Notes: a model not told the origin generated them from the letters alone. A stretch of DNA of 64,000 bases from Bigelowiella natans CCMP2755 (GCA_000320545.1 ADNK01001415.1:22411-86410), one strand, 5' to 3'. Counted from the first letter of the stretch, positions 46,432 through 59,782 are shown. Program-made: numbers and translations.

Positions 46432-48308
46432 ATGGAGGACAATGACGAGGGGTTCGACTCTGATGGGTTCGCTTCCATCGACGAGAACGAAGGCGCTGAG
46501 GATTTTGGTGACGGCGAAGAGGAGGCTTGGGGCGGAGATGACGATTTTGGCGCCGAAGACCCAGGTTCTTTTCAGTTTTATAAGAAATACAAGCCCTGTA
46601 CAATAAAACTATTCATGTAGATCTGGAGGGGCAGATGGAGATTTTGGATTCAAAGACTGTACAGAAGATGATGGTTTGAATTCTACGAACATAACCACCA
46701 TTAAAGTGATTGGGTTATATATCACTGCTCACAAATCGTTAAGTATCTGCGCTTCGTTCGAATGAGAGAATTTTGTGCTCCTAGGACACTGTGGTAGATA
46801 ACATGGCCGGAATAGTAAACATACCAAAACCCGTGTGTGTAAAGTTGTTGCAGACACTAAGGTTTGGTTTTATATTTTCTTTCGATGATTAAACAACTAT
46901 TCAATGCAGATTTCTTTCTACCTCCCTCAGATGGAACGAAGAAAAACTTACGACACAATTCTTTGAGGGGAGAAAGGAATTGCTGCAAAAGCACGGGCTA
47001 GAGAGTCCTTTTCTAACGCCCAAAACGATCGATAAATCAAGTATCGTCTGTCAGATCTGCTTCGACGAAGTGGAGTTACAGAAAGCCTTTTCACTGGGAT
47101 GCAATCACTGGTTTTGAGTTTCTATTCCCCCTTGAGAGTACCTTCTTCCCAGGAATGAGAGAAAGATAGATGCTGATTATAGTACAAGAAAGAATACGAT
47201 ATTATTGTGTATGCACACGTTTCTCAGAAAATACCATGTCTCCAACCCCTGCATTTCTGGTTTTCCCTCCCACCGTAGGTTTTGTAACTCATGCTGGAAG
47301 CTTTACCTGACCGATAAAGTTAAGACAGCGGGAACACGCTGCATCCTTAGCACTTGCCCCGCTTTCAAATGCAACACGATTGTCCCAGATAATGCCTTTG
47401 CAAGATTTCTAGAGAAAGGGCTAGTCGAAAAATATCGTCACGCATCTCTGAACGCCTTCGTTACCCAGAAAAGGGAACTTCGGTGGTGTCCTGGCACGCG
47501 GTGTGATCGAGTTATCAAAGCTGGTGCAGCAGTAACGACGGTTAAGTGCATCTGTGGCCAATCATTCTGCTTTAAATGTAGTGAGGAAGCGCATAACCCC
47601 GTAACGTGTGATCAAGTGAGTCAATGGCAAGCCAAGTGCGACAAGGAGTCGGAAACTGCTCAGTGGATCATCTCGAATACAAGGAAGTGCCCCAAGTGCT
47701 TGGTCAGAATAGAGAAAAACCAAGGCTGTAACCATATGACCTGCCAATTTTGTAAACACGAATTCTGCTGGGTATGCATGGGTCCTTGGAGCGATCACGG
47801 TAACCATACAGGAGGTTTCTACAAGTGCAACAAATACAATCCCCATTTGCAGAAAAACAAAGACGAATCCAAAGCTGAGTTGGACCGCTTTCTGCATTAT
47901 TATCAACGATACCACAATCATGACCAAGCCCGTAAGTTTGCAAAGAAACAGATAGAAATTGCAGAGAAGCGAATGGCTGACCTTTATGCAAAGGGGGAAG
48001 AGACTCCCCAATGGCAAAGTGTCCAATTTTTGCGCAAATCTACTGTACAAGTGCTAGAGTGTCGTCGTGTGTTAAAATACACATATGTCTATGGATACTA
48101 TTGCCATGATGCCAAAGAAAGAGAGCTTTTCGAATTCCTTCAAGAGGACCTAGAAAAGGCTACAGAAAAACTTTCTGAATTGAGCGAGCAGCCACTAGAG
48201 AGTCTTCAGCGGCAAGAGGTAGTTGACTTTACAATGTTCACTCAAAAATTCACAGACAATCTGTTGCGTGGCCTTGTGAATGGTCTCACCAAAGTGCGTG
48301 GAGAATGA
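46432..48308 (+). CDS. ARIH1: Ariadne-type RBR E3 ubiquitin ligase
   Basis: Five exons (46432-46564, 46621-46673, 46785-46861, 46931-47110, 47279-48308) join in phase. The N-terminus is acidic (MEDNDEGFDSDGFASIDENE). RING1 starts VCQICFDEV and its GCNHWFCNSCW spans the last intron. The IBR follows (WCPGTRCDRVI, CICGQSFCFKCSEEAH), then RING2 with TRKCPKC and the catalytic cysteine in GCNHMTCQFCKHEFCWVC. The C-terminal helical Ariadne domain (FLHYYQRYHNHDQARKFAKK, VLECRRVLKYTYVYGYY) completes it. Ariadne ligases take ubiquitin from E2 onto the RING2 cysteine and work with neddylated cullins. Length and domain order match ARIH1. Confidence 0.93.
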
Positions 48309-48956
48309 TGCTGCTGGATCTATGCTTTAAATAGTCGAAGATCATCGAATTTAGTTGTAAAGTGCCTTCTAGGCAATCGTAATGCCATGTATGTGATCTA
48401 GAGTGATAGTCAGCAATGTGCAATTGAAATAAAATGTTCTGCTTGTTTTTGCGGATTTGTCATTACACATTCTTGTGTAATTTCTACATCTAGTGCAGGC
48501 AATGCATAAGCTAGCAGCTGGGTACTCTGCGACTAACGATGGCTGTATGCGCTCGTAACGTTCGTCACATACATGTAGCGATGTCTGATGTGCGTTTAGC
48601 AAGTTCTGCCAGCGTTGTGCATCCCTTGCTCGCTCCGCTCGGCCAACACATGCACGCCGCGCCTGCATGGCCGGAGCTTAACAGCTGTGGATGACTCTTC
48701 TATCTAGCTATGCGCATGCTAGCATGTTGTGACGCCTGCAAATTCTAGAGATGGGTGCAATTCCATGCGAGCACGATAATTGCAAGCAATAACCTACATG
48801 CAACAGCTAGATGCAGGCATGCTAGCGAGCATGATGACATCTATTGTGTGAGCTAGCTGGTTTTAAAGTAACTTTAAATTTTACTTTGCATATAATTGAA
48901 AGCAATAGCAGTTGGTGGCTCAACGACGACGAGCAATGAAACTACTCGGAAGTCAT
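48309..48956. other. Tail-to-tail intergenic island 10 (palindrome-rich)
   Basis: From about 48480 to 48860 the sequence is rich in GCTAGC, CATG, TGCATG and CTAG. Ariadne and PFAS end on either side. No gene is seen. Confidence 0.5.
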
Positions 48957-51900
48957 TCAGTTGGATTTAGATTCAGCCGGATTCTTATCACACCACATCT
49001 TTGCATTCTGGAACATTTGCAACCAGGGCCCCACCTCCAATTTCTCCCTCATCTCGGGAGTCATGTAAGGCCATTGCCACTTCTGGTAACAGCGTTCTGG
49101 ATGCGGCATGATAGCGAGGTGCCTTCCATCCTTGGAGCACAGCCCAGCGATACCGTCAGTTGATCCGTTCGGGTTAAATGGATAAGTCATGGTCTTCTTT
49201 CCGCTGTCATCAACATAACGCATAGGAATCAAACCGCTACTAAGGGCCATGTCCTGAATCTTCTTGTCAGGGAAGTATGCTTTGCCTTCGCCGTGAGCGA
49301 CCCACACGCCAAGCACGGAATCCTCCATACCACTAAACATAATAGCAGGGGACTTTTCGATCTTGACGGCGGACCACCTCGATTCAAACCTGCCGCTTTC
49401 GTTGTGTATGAACCGGGGCTGTGCCTTCTGGTCGAGGGAATCAGGGCCAACCGGCACCCAGCCTAGGAGCGCCATCAGCTGGCAGCCATTGCACACGCCG
49501 AGGGAGAACGTATCGCTCCGCTTGTAGAACTTGGAAAACTGCTCAGATATGACAGAGTTGTACTTGATCGTACCAGCCCATCCTTTGGCCGAATCAAGCG
49601 TATCTGCGAAGCTGAACCCGCCGACAAATACAACACCGCGGAACGCGTCCAAAGTTACCCTTTTTTCCGCGATGTCCGACATGTGAATGTCCCAAGCCTC
49701 GAATCCAGCTTCGTGGAAAGCTGCTAGCATTTCCCTGTCGCCGTTTGACCCTTCCTGTCGGACAACTGCCACTTTATGCTTAGCGGTTTTTGAATTGCTA
49801 CCTTTCGTAGGCTGCGGAGAGAAGGTCAGCTTGTATGGAGGCCCAGTTCGGCTCTTGAGTGTGTCTTGTTCTTGCTTCACGCACCGGGGGTTGCACTGGC
49901 GCTTCTCCAGTTGGAAAGATGTCTCTTCCCAAAGATCTCGGAGGGCAGGAACAGCGCCCTCAAACACACACTTGCCGTCAAGCTTCACGCTGATTTTTTG
50001 GTCTGAGCGAGTCGATCCAATGGGCACGCACACGACCCCAGCCTTCTTGGCCTCTGCCATCACAGCTTGCACGTTCTTCTCGGAAACCTCCAGAACCAAT
50101 CCTACTTCTTCGTTGAATAAGAAATCAACACCCCCGGCTTTGTTGATAACATCCTTCGAGTAGACGGCGTCTGCGGATACATCCAAGTCAAAGCCAATGT
50201 TCCCTGTGAACGCCATCTCCAGCACGGTCACGAGCAGACCGCCATCACTTCGATCGTGTCCTGACGCAATGAGCCCCTTAGCAATTAGCCCTTGCGTGCA
50301 GGTAAACATGCTCTTGAACTGCTTCACGTTCTCCACATCAGGTGTCTGGTTTCCTAGCTGTTTGTAGACCTGGGCAACGGAAGATCCTCCCATACGACAC
50401 TTCTTCCCGTTGTCAAGAGCAAATAGCAGAAGCTTGCCATCATTCTTAAGCTTCAGGTCAGGAGTGACCTTGACGTTGATGTCGGCCATGGAACAGTACG
50501 CGGAAATGACAAGAGCTCCAGGGCATTTGACAGGCTTGTCTTCTCCAGGGGCATTGGCGGCCATCGAGAGAGAGTCCTTCCCCCCGTCCAGAGCGCATCC
50601 CAGCTCGATCATCATACTAGACATCGCTTCGGCAGCTTCGTACATTGCGGCGGCGCCGCCATCAAACTTGGCGGCCCACATCCAGTTCCCGCTCGCCTTT
50701 ATGTTGGAGATATCCGTGATCTTGGCAAATACGAGGTTGGAAAGAGCTTCGGCGACAGACATACGAGCGGAAGCAGCTGCGTCGAGAAGGCCCTTGATAG
50801 GCTGCTCGCCAATCGCGGTTGCAGCCCCAGTGACCTCCTTGTACGACTGTGCTATGACCGCATAGTCCGATAGAGGGATGTGGAGAGGGCCCACGCACTG
50901 CTGCTGTGCAATCTTTCCCGTTACAGATCTATCTACCTTGTTCGTCAGGTACCGCTTCGATCCTACCGACACTAGGCGGAGAACCCTGCCAAGGACGTCT
51001 TTCACAGTTGTCCCAGAAGGTATCTTGAACGGATCGAGCTCAGCTGTGAGGGTATTGGATTTGAACGTCTTCGGTGGCAGCTTGCCCAACACGTCCTCGA
51101 GTGCTAAGTCGACAGGCTTCTTGCCTTCATGATCCACAGCAACGACACGCCCGTCACCGGTCACATGCCCAACCACCGAGAAAGGGGCATTTTCGCGTTT
51201 GCAGATAGCGGTGAATCTCTCCAGGTCTTTTGGCTTCAGTAACAGCGCATCGTTCTCTTGGTACTCTGCTCCCCAGAGCTCGAGAGCCGACATCGTAGGA
51301 TCTCCACAAAGCAGCTTCCTCAGGTCGATGTGTGCGCCTGCATTTTCAGCAATCTCCTTGAGGACGTTGCCGTTACCTCCAGCGCCTTGATCATGGATCG
51401 CAACGATCGGATTTGCAGTTCCGAGCTCCACACAGGCACGGATTGCACGGTTCACACGCTGCAGCATTTCCGCATCACCACGCTGAACTGCATTGAAGTC
51501 TAGAGCTTCGGCATTTTCGCCTTGGAACATGGAGGATGCAGCCCCCCCGCCCATTCCGATACGGTAGGCAGGTCCTCCGATCTTTACAATTAGCATGCCT
51601 TTCTCTTCCGCCCCTTTCGCTAGGTGCAGTTCGTCTATTTGTCCAATACCTGATAGGAGGGAAGTACGATGGCGACACATAAGCTCTCAGATGATGTACA
51701 GTGATATGATAATAGAAGGAACTACTCTCCCTCTTTTTTCCTGGAGTCGAGACACGTACTACAACTACTCTACCTGCGGTGAACATGATCGGCTTGATCC
51801 ACTCAATTCTCTCGGTGTCCCCAGACTTTTTCTCTGCATTCTTGGGGGTGAATGCAGGCACGCGCATACCAAATGAACGTGCATATCCACAAATCACGGG

Positions 51901-53444
51901 CTCGCCAAACTTGTTACCATAGTCCGAGGCTCCGTTGGAGGCCTCAATCATGATTTGCAGAGGCGAGGCCTTGTTGGAAGGATACTTGAAGTCTTTATCT
52001 TCCCACGGCAGCTCGTACCCAGGGATGTTAAGGTTTCCAACACAATATGCAGCCGTGCCAGCGAGCACAAGAGAACCTGATCCTGCTGCATGCGTGTCAC
52101 GTAGCCGCCCTCCCGTGCCAGTCTCAGCGCCGGGGAAAGGTGCGATTCCAGAGGGGAAGTTATGGGTTTCAGCCGTGAGGAGGATGTGGTACTGGCGTTC
52201 TTGCTCCGTCATTGCACCTGGGGCGCATCCAGCTGATGTTTTGTCGGGAATCAAGACCTTGATGGGCTTTGGGAAGGTTGCCCCTCTAAGAGCGGAGGAG
52301 TTGTCATGAAAGGCGATAACGGAATTGTTCGGCTTTGAAACTTCGTAGGGCTTCTTGACCAGCTTAAACAACGTCGTCGGCTTCTCCTCTCCATCGATTA
52401 CCATCTTCCCGCCAAAGAACCAATGGCGGGAATGCTCGGAGTTAGACTGGGCCATGTCGTACATCTCAACGGTCGTCGGGTTTCGTTTCAGCTTTCCAGC
52501 AAAAAGATCCATGTAGAGTTTAATGTCTTGCTCGTCAAAACCAAATCCATGTTCCGTGGAGGCCTTCCTCAAGGCATCAGCTCCCTTCCCCATGACATCG
52601 ATGTAATTCCAGGCTTCTGGCTTTTTGTTGAGTTCGAACGTGGTGAGACGACGGGGGTAGACCATCTCAGTCATGCGATCATGAAGAAACGATGCTACTT
52701 TCCTGAGAAGACAACAACCTCAGCGTAATGCATATACTCTGTTTTTCCCCAATCATCACATCGCGCCTACCCTTAATCATACTCAAAAGTATGTTAAATA
52801 TAAACTCACCTCAGCTGATTCTTCTCAAGAGGCGCCTTTGTCTCCAAAAGATAGCGACGAGACCGCTCAACACGAGGTACGACATCTAGGCCGCAAGACT
52901 TGAGGATCTAAAGCAACAAACGTTAAGCCGTACGCCAGAGAACCAAGAATCTCTCACAGAAAGTCAAACAAATTCGCACACTAATTATAGAGCCTCCTCC
53001 TCCTCCTCCTCCTAACCTGGACTGCATTTGATGACCAAGCGGTGGTGAACGTCATCCGGGGTCCCACCTATCGTAGCGCATTAGATTATCGATAATGCAA
53101 GAGAGGCAGCTCTCTGTACCGACTACAAATCTGATGAGATGGGGAAATTGTGTTACTTCTATCAAAGTGGTTCCTGCAGCTTCATTAAGAAAGCTTTTCT
53201 CTCCGAAGGACTCCGGCTCGAAGGTTTCGCGCAGCAGGTATGTTAGTTTCTCCTTCTCTTTTCCGGTAAGAAGATCCTATAATCAACACCGCCACCGACA
53301 TCGAGAGAGAAACATAAAGATGGGTACGATCCTTAAACGACTTAGGAAGATCGAGCAGACTACCTTATCATTGCGATCGACTTGGATATTGAAACAGTAC
53401 TCCGATTTTAAAGAAGAGACGTCGATTCCTTCAGCAGTAATTGC
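48957..53444 (-). CDS. PFAS: Phosphoribosylformylglycinamidine synthase (FGAM synthase)
   Basis: Minus-strand exons in order: about 53365-53444, about 53158-53236 (LRETFEPESFGEKSFLNEAA), 53017-53067 (VGPRMTFTTAWSSNAVQ), 52810-52907, 51774-52702 and 48957-51649. The linker and first AIR-synthase half contain NSEHSRHWFFGGKM, HNFPSGIAPFPGAETGTGGR and RDTHAAGSGSLVLAGTAAYC. The second half begins KIGGPAYRIGMGGGAASSM. The C-terminal glutaminase has the nucleophile in GVCNGCQLMALLGWVP and the catalytic His in MPHPERCYQ. This is the large single-chain form, which converts FGAR to FGAM with glutamine and ATP in purine synthesis. The 5' end is not resolved; a minus-strand frame at 53835-54071 could be a transit-peptide exon. 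Confidence 0.93.
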
Positions 53445-54154
53445 CTGATATATTCACGGAATGAGAACATGTTTTGGATGAGTGATATACAGTCTAATCT
53501 TTGTGTTTTGTAGCACTCCCACAGCTCTCGAAAATTGGTATGAATTTCATTGATCATTCGTCCACCGATATGAGTTCCTGTTCCTGCCCCGTTGTAAGCA
53601 CCGGTTTGCGGAAATAATGGATCAATGGCATGAGGGGCAAGTCTCTGCTGCCTTCCTGAGGTAAAATCATGGTCATGGCGGCGTTTCGTAGCCCAGTTCC
53701 CACTCCCACCTCCCAATGCCCCCACCACACAAACCTCCCCAAGGGTATCCGGTTTAGAGTTTCGGCTGCTGAGAGAGCAGAGAGGTATGCTTGAATATCA
53801 TCGGGAATAATCGGTATCATCGGCTCAAATGCACTTAAGAGTTAAATCGTCCTGTGATCGCATGAGGCGACAACGTTTTCGGATAATTTCGAGGATGATT
53901 TTCATTTTCACCGATGTAGTCGGGGGAAAATCTCCGGGCAGATAGATAGTGAAAACGTGAGGTATTCTCGGAGACTGTCGAAATTTTGCGGAGATGACAC
54001 CCCAACGGACATGGTTGCCGGCGAACTAATAGTTCAAATACAGGTAATTTCAAATATTGCGACATACACAAAGATGATGCAGATTAGCTGTATAAAATGT
54101 AGCTTGTATCAAACGGCAAATTTCTAATGCGACAAAAATATTCGCATCCTACTT
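53445..54154. promoter_or_regulatory. Divergent region between PFAS and the F-box/cyclin gene
   Basis: Probably holds the 5' exons of PFAS: a minus-strand ATG at 54071 opens MCMSQYLKLPVFELLVRRQP, rich in R, S and hydrophobic residues. The shared promoter would then be under 100 bp. None of the joins could be proved. Confidence 0.35.
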
Positions 54155-55810
54155 ATGATAAATATCATGAATTTTGATCGTTATGGGCACATTATGTGTT
54201 CACGTTTATTTGATTCACACGCACAAGTCAACGATTACTTTCTTCGTTCCGATCTCCAATCACATCACATGCTTGTGCCTGACATGAAGGAAAACAGTAG
54301 AGCTTCTAACACGTCACCACCGAGCACAAGCTCTTCGTCGACGACTCGTAATAAATTCAACATTAAGCTGTCCCCACAAGACTCTTGCTTTTTTGGAACC
54401 AAAGGAGCTCGAGCAATGGATACCCCTGTTGAAACCTCGAGTTCGCAATTCAGAAAGCGAAAAGCTCTTCGGAATCTAACAAATTTTCTTCGCCAAACAA
54501 AAATGAAGTTAACTTCGACGAGTACTGACGGGTTATCTAAAGATCCTACACGTACAATTATGACCAGGAGCGAAGTTAAACCAAGAATTGTAGACCCAAA
54601 AACAATCGCTCTTCAAATTTCAACTGGAATTACAGATAAAATATTTGGCTACTTGACTTGGTACAACCACATAACATGTTCAAGGGTCTGCAAAACGTGG
54701 AACAGACATCTGAAGAAGTCTGGGAAGCTTGCTAATGCTTCGAACCACGACGAAAGATGGGAAAAAGTTTGGGTTAGTTTAAGAAAGGACGAGACGTGCA
54801 ACAACATTGCAAGTATTCACAATGAACACATTTTCCCCATGAGGGCTATACTTTTTGACTGGATGTTCCAAGTTTGTGCTGAGTTTGAAAATCATATGGA
54901 TACAACCTTTTTAGCTGTTAGCCTTGTAGATCAAGTCTTAAACAAATTTTCCATCCCGAAAATGAAACTGCAGCTTGTGGGCATTACCGGCATTCTGGTT
55001 GCTTCCAAACTTCTTGAAACCCAGTTTCCAGATTTAAACGAATTACTTTTTTTATGCGACGATCTCTACACTCACGATGAACTATTGAAGATGGAAATGG
55101 ACTTATTGTCCAAACTTAATTTCTCTCCAAAGCGCGTCACAGTTTATACATATCTTCATTTTATGATGAAGGAATTCGGAATTGAAAAAAAGGAAGGCGA
55201 GAAGTATGTTGTTAATATTGGAAATTATCTGGCTGAAAGCACATTAGTCACTCCTACATTTGCTTCAGAGCGTCAAATGTGCACAGCAGCCACCATAGTT
55301 GCTCTATTACTCTATCAAATTGATGCGCCAATGGTAAAATATGAAGAGTTAGTAGCTTGTTCGAAAGTCGAATTTTGGGAAATGAGTTCTAATGCAACGA
55401 AACTCATTGACATGCTCCAAAATGGCCCGTATATGGGTGTACAACATATTGAGGATAAATACAACGCTCAAGAAATCGAACCAATGGTTAATCTGACAAG
55501 TAGTATTAAAAAAATGATCCGTGAAGTTTTCCATGAAAACTCTAAAATAGACGGTAAGGAACAATGCAATGCTAAGGAACCTGACATTTCGGGCGAATCT
55601 GACTCTGAAGACAAGAAATCCTTTACTGATGATGTCACCCGTTTCATCAACCTGGAAAATTGGACTGAAAATCATGAAATTGAAGATTTGGTAGAATTTG
55701 AAGACAGTGACTGCTCATTCCAGGATACACCTGGACCTAATTCACGAGACGAATTTAGAATCGAAACAGGTTCGGAATTTGATGGCCATCAGCGCATTCA
55801 TACACCGTGA
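54155..55810 (+). CDS. F-box plus cyclin-box protein (cyclin F-like), intronless
   Basis: One uninterrupted frame of 551 codons, unusual here since nearly all neighbours are split. An F-box-like segment lies at about residues 148-188 (ITDKIFGYLTWYNHITCSRV followed by CKTWNRHLK). An N-terminal cyclin box follows (MRAILFDWMFQVCAEF, then FLAVSLVDQVLNKFSI, GILVASKLLE), then a C-terminal cyclin fold with STLVTPTFASERQMCTAATI. The C-terminus is acidic and carries SGESDSEDKKSF. F-box plus cyclin box is the cyclin F architecture, in which the cyclin box recruits substrates to an SCF ligase. A mitotic cyclin with a chance F-box-like helix is the alternative. The sequence is AT-richer than neighbouring coding exons. 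A second in-frame ATG lies at 54167. Confidence 0.8.
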   Translation: MINIMNFDRYGHIMCSRLFDSHAQVNDYFLRSDLQSHHMLVPDMKENSRASNTSPPSTSSSSTTRNKFNIKLSPQDSCFFGTKGARAMDTPVETSSSQFRKRKALRNLTNFLRQTKMKLTSTSTDGLSKDPTRTIMTRSEVKPRIVDPKTIALQISTGITDKIFGYLTWYNHITCSRVCKTWNRHLKKSGKLANASNHDERWEKVWVSLRKDETCNNIASIHNEHIFPMRAILFDWMFQVCAEFENHMDTTFLAVSLVDQVLNKFSIPKMKLQLVGITGILVASKLLETQFPDLNELLFLCDDLYTHDELLKMEMDLLSKLNFSPKRVTVYTYLHFMMKEFGIEKKEGEKYVVNIGNYLAESTLVTPTFASERQMCTAATIVALLLYQIDAPMVKYEELVACSKVEFWEMSSNATKLIDMLQNGPYMGVQHIEDKYNAQEIEPMVNLTSSIKKMIREVFHENSKIDGKEQCNAKEPDISGESDSEDKKSFTDDVTRFINLENWTENHEIEDLVEFEDSDCSFQDTPGPNSRDEFRIETGSEFDGHQRIHTP

Positions 55811-56736
55811 AATGAAGTAGTTTTCCTATAGGCAATGTGGATAAGAAATTTATTGAAGAGTTTTTTGACATAGGAAACATAACACGCCATGCTTGCTGCT
55901 GGCATTTAAAAAAAGTAATGAATTTTCAAAGTACGTGTGTACGTACCACCACGTATATTTCTTGAAAACCTTTCTTACACGCGCCGCTGACAACATTAGT
56001 CTGCATATGCGGTACAGCACGCGGCAACGCTACTAGGCTAGGGCGCCCATACTAGCATACGTACATCACTAGATCATATCATCATATCCACGCATGCTGC
56101 ATGCTAGTATGTGCACCGCTAGACCGTGTGTTCGCGTACGTCTAGACATTGCTAGCATTGTTGCATTTTGGCGCCTTCTAGCTTTGCATAGCATGTAGCC
56201 AAAGATCGCATTATCTATTTATCATATCATGAAAGAAAGAAAGAAAGCCGTGCATTGTGCGCAACGCGAGCACAAATTTGATGGCGCAAATGAGCCGAGT
56301 TTATAGAGTCAATGATCGTTGCTCTCAATGCTATCTAGCTATACAAATGGGAATTGCGCGGCACCATCATGGACTAGTGGAGCTAGCAGCTATCTCTAGC
56401 ATCGCAGCTCTCACACCTTGCATCACTAGATCAAGCTAGCTAGCTAGTCTAGTAGTGCTAGAGCATTGGCATTCACTTGGCTTCATGCTGGCTGATCGCA
56501 TTGTTGGCATGCTTGAAGCATGTCGTCGCAGTCACATGTTGGTTGCATGCCAGCATGGCTAGATGGTGCAAGATCTCTAGCTGCTAGAGCTAGCTAGCTA
56601 GCGGTGGGCAAAATAAGAAGCAAGCGGCTATACACGTCAGACGTGCTCGCCATCTCGCCACCAGGAACGACACACGATTCATCGCACTTGTCACTTCAAA
56701 TGGCTTCGATCATGCTGTGCATGTGCGTTGTGTCGT

Positions 56737-56802
<66 letters not shown>

Positions 56803-57277
56803 TGTGATGAACGAACGAATCAAATTTGTTCAACTGCCACCCTGATCTAGTGATGATGTAGCGTGCATAAGCTGCTAGACGGACAATTGACACAGCGCGT
56901 TCCATGGCGTTGTGCAATTTAGCGCTAGCATAGCTCATGACATGTATATGGCTGGTCTAATTGCATTTCACTCTGCTATGATCATGTGTCGTACGTGCTA
57001 CACGCATACCGCTGCATGTGCACCTTGACTACCATTAGATGATCCGATCCGGATCCACACGCATCGCAAGAGAATAATAAACAAATCTAGAAATCAACGC
57101 TGCAGCTAAGGGCTTGCTACATATGAGTGCTGCAGCAGGATTTGCAATATAAATACTAATACGGTTTTATCACGCTGTGTACTCGCGATTCCAACCCAAT
57201 TAGTTGCATATTCCGAACAAGTTATTGTATAATCCGGACAATTAAAATTGATTCTTCAAGTCAAAAACTGGATTAAT
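55811..57277. other. Tail-to-tail intergenic island 11 (palindrome-rich)
   Basis: From about 55980 to 57060 it is rich in GCATGCTAG, TAGCTAGCTAGC (near 56440 and 56590), TGCATG and CATG. It contains a compound (GT)n(GA)n tract. No gene is seen between the stops of the F-box/cyclin gene and the ArfGAP gene. Confidence 0.6.
56735..56798 (+). repeat. Compound (GT)n(GA)n microsatellite
   Basis: GT tract at 56735-56760 followed directly by GA to 56798, inside island 11. Confidence 0.9.
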
Positions 57278-57859
57278 CTACATGGAGAACGGGTTTCCAA
57301 TGTCAATTTGCCCGAAGCCTGAATTCTGCTGATTGGGTTGTTGCTGTTGTGGCTGTTGTTGCTGGCCCATCTGAGGCTGCGCACCCCATCCTCCTGCACC
57401 TTGAGCCTGCATTTGCATCATCATCGCCTGGCGCTGCTGCAGCATCATCATGTATTGCTGTCGTCGAAGAATCACAGATACATCACGAAGAACACAGTCA
57501 GATACAAAATCAATATGGCCAACAACCCCTCCTTTCCAATACTTTTACTATTCAATCATCTATACTCCCAATGTCTTTCACTACCTGCTGTTGCTGCATA
57601 AGCAGCATCTGCTGCTGGTTCATCTGTGGAGAATACATTCCCATACCCATGCTGGTATTGTTTGGCGCAGGTGTGCCGTTGCCCATCATGCCAAAGGGTG
57701 AGGCAGTCGAGCCTGCGTCGTTAAAATTAGGCGTAGTTGTCGCAGGTGCGGCGGAGGATTGACTCTGAGGTTGGTCTGGAGCAGTGCTGCCTGAACGAGA
57801 TATACAAACAAATTTATGCGAAAGATGACAACCAAGGTGACCTATACATATTTATTATA

Positions 57860-57898
<39 letters not shown>

Positions 57899-59782
57899 GA
57901 GAGAGAGCAAACACAGCGGGGGGTTGGGGGGGGGGGAAGAATTCACAACAGCGAGGAAGGAGAAATTTAAGGAATTGGCAGAGGAAGGGAGGAAGGGAAG
58001 AGGAGAAACAAAGACTGGATCTCTCTTTACCTGTAATGAAGGGATTACCGGTCTGCTCCCTGTTCGGGGCATTCGGGGCGCTTGCCATGGTGTTAACGTT
58101 GCTGCTTTCTCGGCTGGCGTCTTCAGCACCAAGAATATCCCCGAAGGGATCGTCGAGTGCTTCGTGCATCGCTACCGGGCTCTTAGTGCCTTCCTTCGAT
58201 TCCCCCTTCACTGATACGTCATTCGGGGCTGCTGCTGCTACACAAATAGGCTGCCTTTACACAAATAATACGAAGAAGAAAACGCAAGAAGAAGAAGAAG
58301 AAGAAGAAGAAGAAGAAGAAGAAGCGTGCTCTAATCACCTGTTTCGTCCATTATGTTAAACTCGGGGATGGTTGAACGCACAGGCTGCTGTGGGGTAGTG
58401 TCTTCAAAGATGTTAAGCGTTGGTGCTGCTGCGCTCGGCTGCTGGGATATCTGCTAAAACAGACCATCGTACTCTTAGCCTGTATTCTTATAACGCGAAA
58501 AATTATCCTCGAAAAATTATCCTCGTAGATTATACCTGCTGCTGCTGCTGCTGCTGCTGAGCAGGGACTGGAGCAGCATTAGCGACTCCAAAATCCGCCC
58601 AACCTTCATCGTTTGCCCAGCTGTCTGTAAACACCCAAAAAAATACCACAATTCATAACTGGGATGGCAAGACTCTTTGGCTATCTAAAGCAGCACCCGA
58701 CAAGGCATGGTTTTTGCTAGGAAATGAAAGAAAAATATCAACAGCCCATAGGCATCATTCACTATATCCACCTTCACTTTTTTGTGCTTGCAATCTCGGC
58801 TTTGGGGCTGGAACGTGGTGCTGTTTTGGTTGCTGTAGCTGCCCCCCTCCGATACTCATATCCCCGAACAAGTTTGCAATAGCATTTGCCCCGCTGGCAC
58901 CTTGATTGGAGGGTACCGAGGCAACTTGCTGCTGCTGCTGTGACCTCTGAGGAAAAGAGATGGGCGAAAGAATAGCAGTAAGAAGAAGAATAAGAAGAAG
59001 ACTGTTAAATCTTAACGAAGAAAGACGACAATCTTCACACAAGATGACGTCGATGATTATATAGCTATTGCTCAGAATAATTGCTCCCGAAAAGAGAATA
59101 AAATCTTTTTGCTCAATAAGTGAGCACTGAAACCCAATCACACACCAAAAGTTATAAATCACAGACCGCTTTAGGTGCAGCAGCTGCAGCTGGGGGGGAA
59201 ACTGCTTGTTTTTGCTGGTTTCGGCTGCTAGCTTTCGAGCCTTTCTTCTTCCTGCCCTTTTTCTTGCGCTTCTCCTCGTACTCAGAATCATCATCCTGGA
59301 ATTAGATGCACGACAAAAGGTGACTTTGACTCTCGATTTCACATCTCTACGCAGTGAACCAGGAAAGCGATAGTTGATGGCAAGGGTTATCATCAAACCT
59401 CCTCGTCTTCATCTTCGTCAGAATCGACATAGCGTTTCTTCTTCTTGGACCTAGAGCTCTTCTTCTTCTTGGATTCAAGCTTCCTGACCCAACGCTTATC
59501 GATGTACGTTGCCCCTGAGAGAAGATCAACATATGCAGTTCAGTTAACAAGCTACGCCACGCCATCAGCATATACCAAGAAGCAGGGTTCAGCAAAAAAA
59601 AGTACAGGGTGTTCGGTACACTACAACGAATAAGGAACAGCTTACTGATGAAGTCTCGTACGCCTTGAAGATCATCAGACTCCGGCTTAGGATTTTTCGT
59701 GTCTTTCCACCGAGATCGCCATAACTTCTTCGCAAACTATAGCGGTAGTAATAAAAAATGTGAGATAATTAGCACCCAGTTA

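Noticed and set aside
49687-50865. Plus-strand frames of 150-158 codons opposite PFAS
   Set aside because: Antisense shadows of a strongly conserved coding exon; no independent support.
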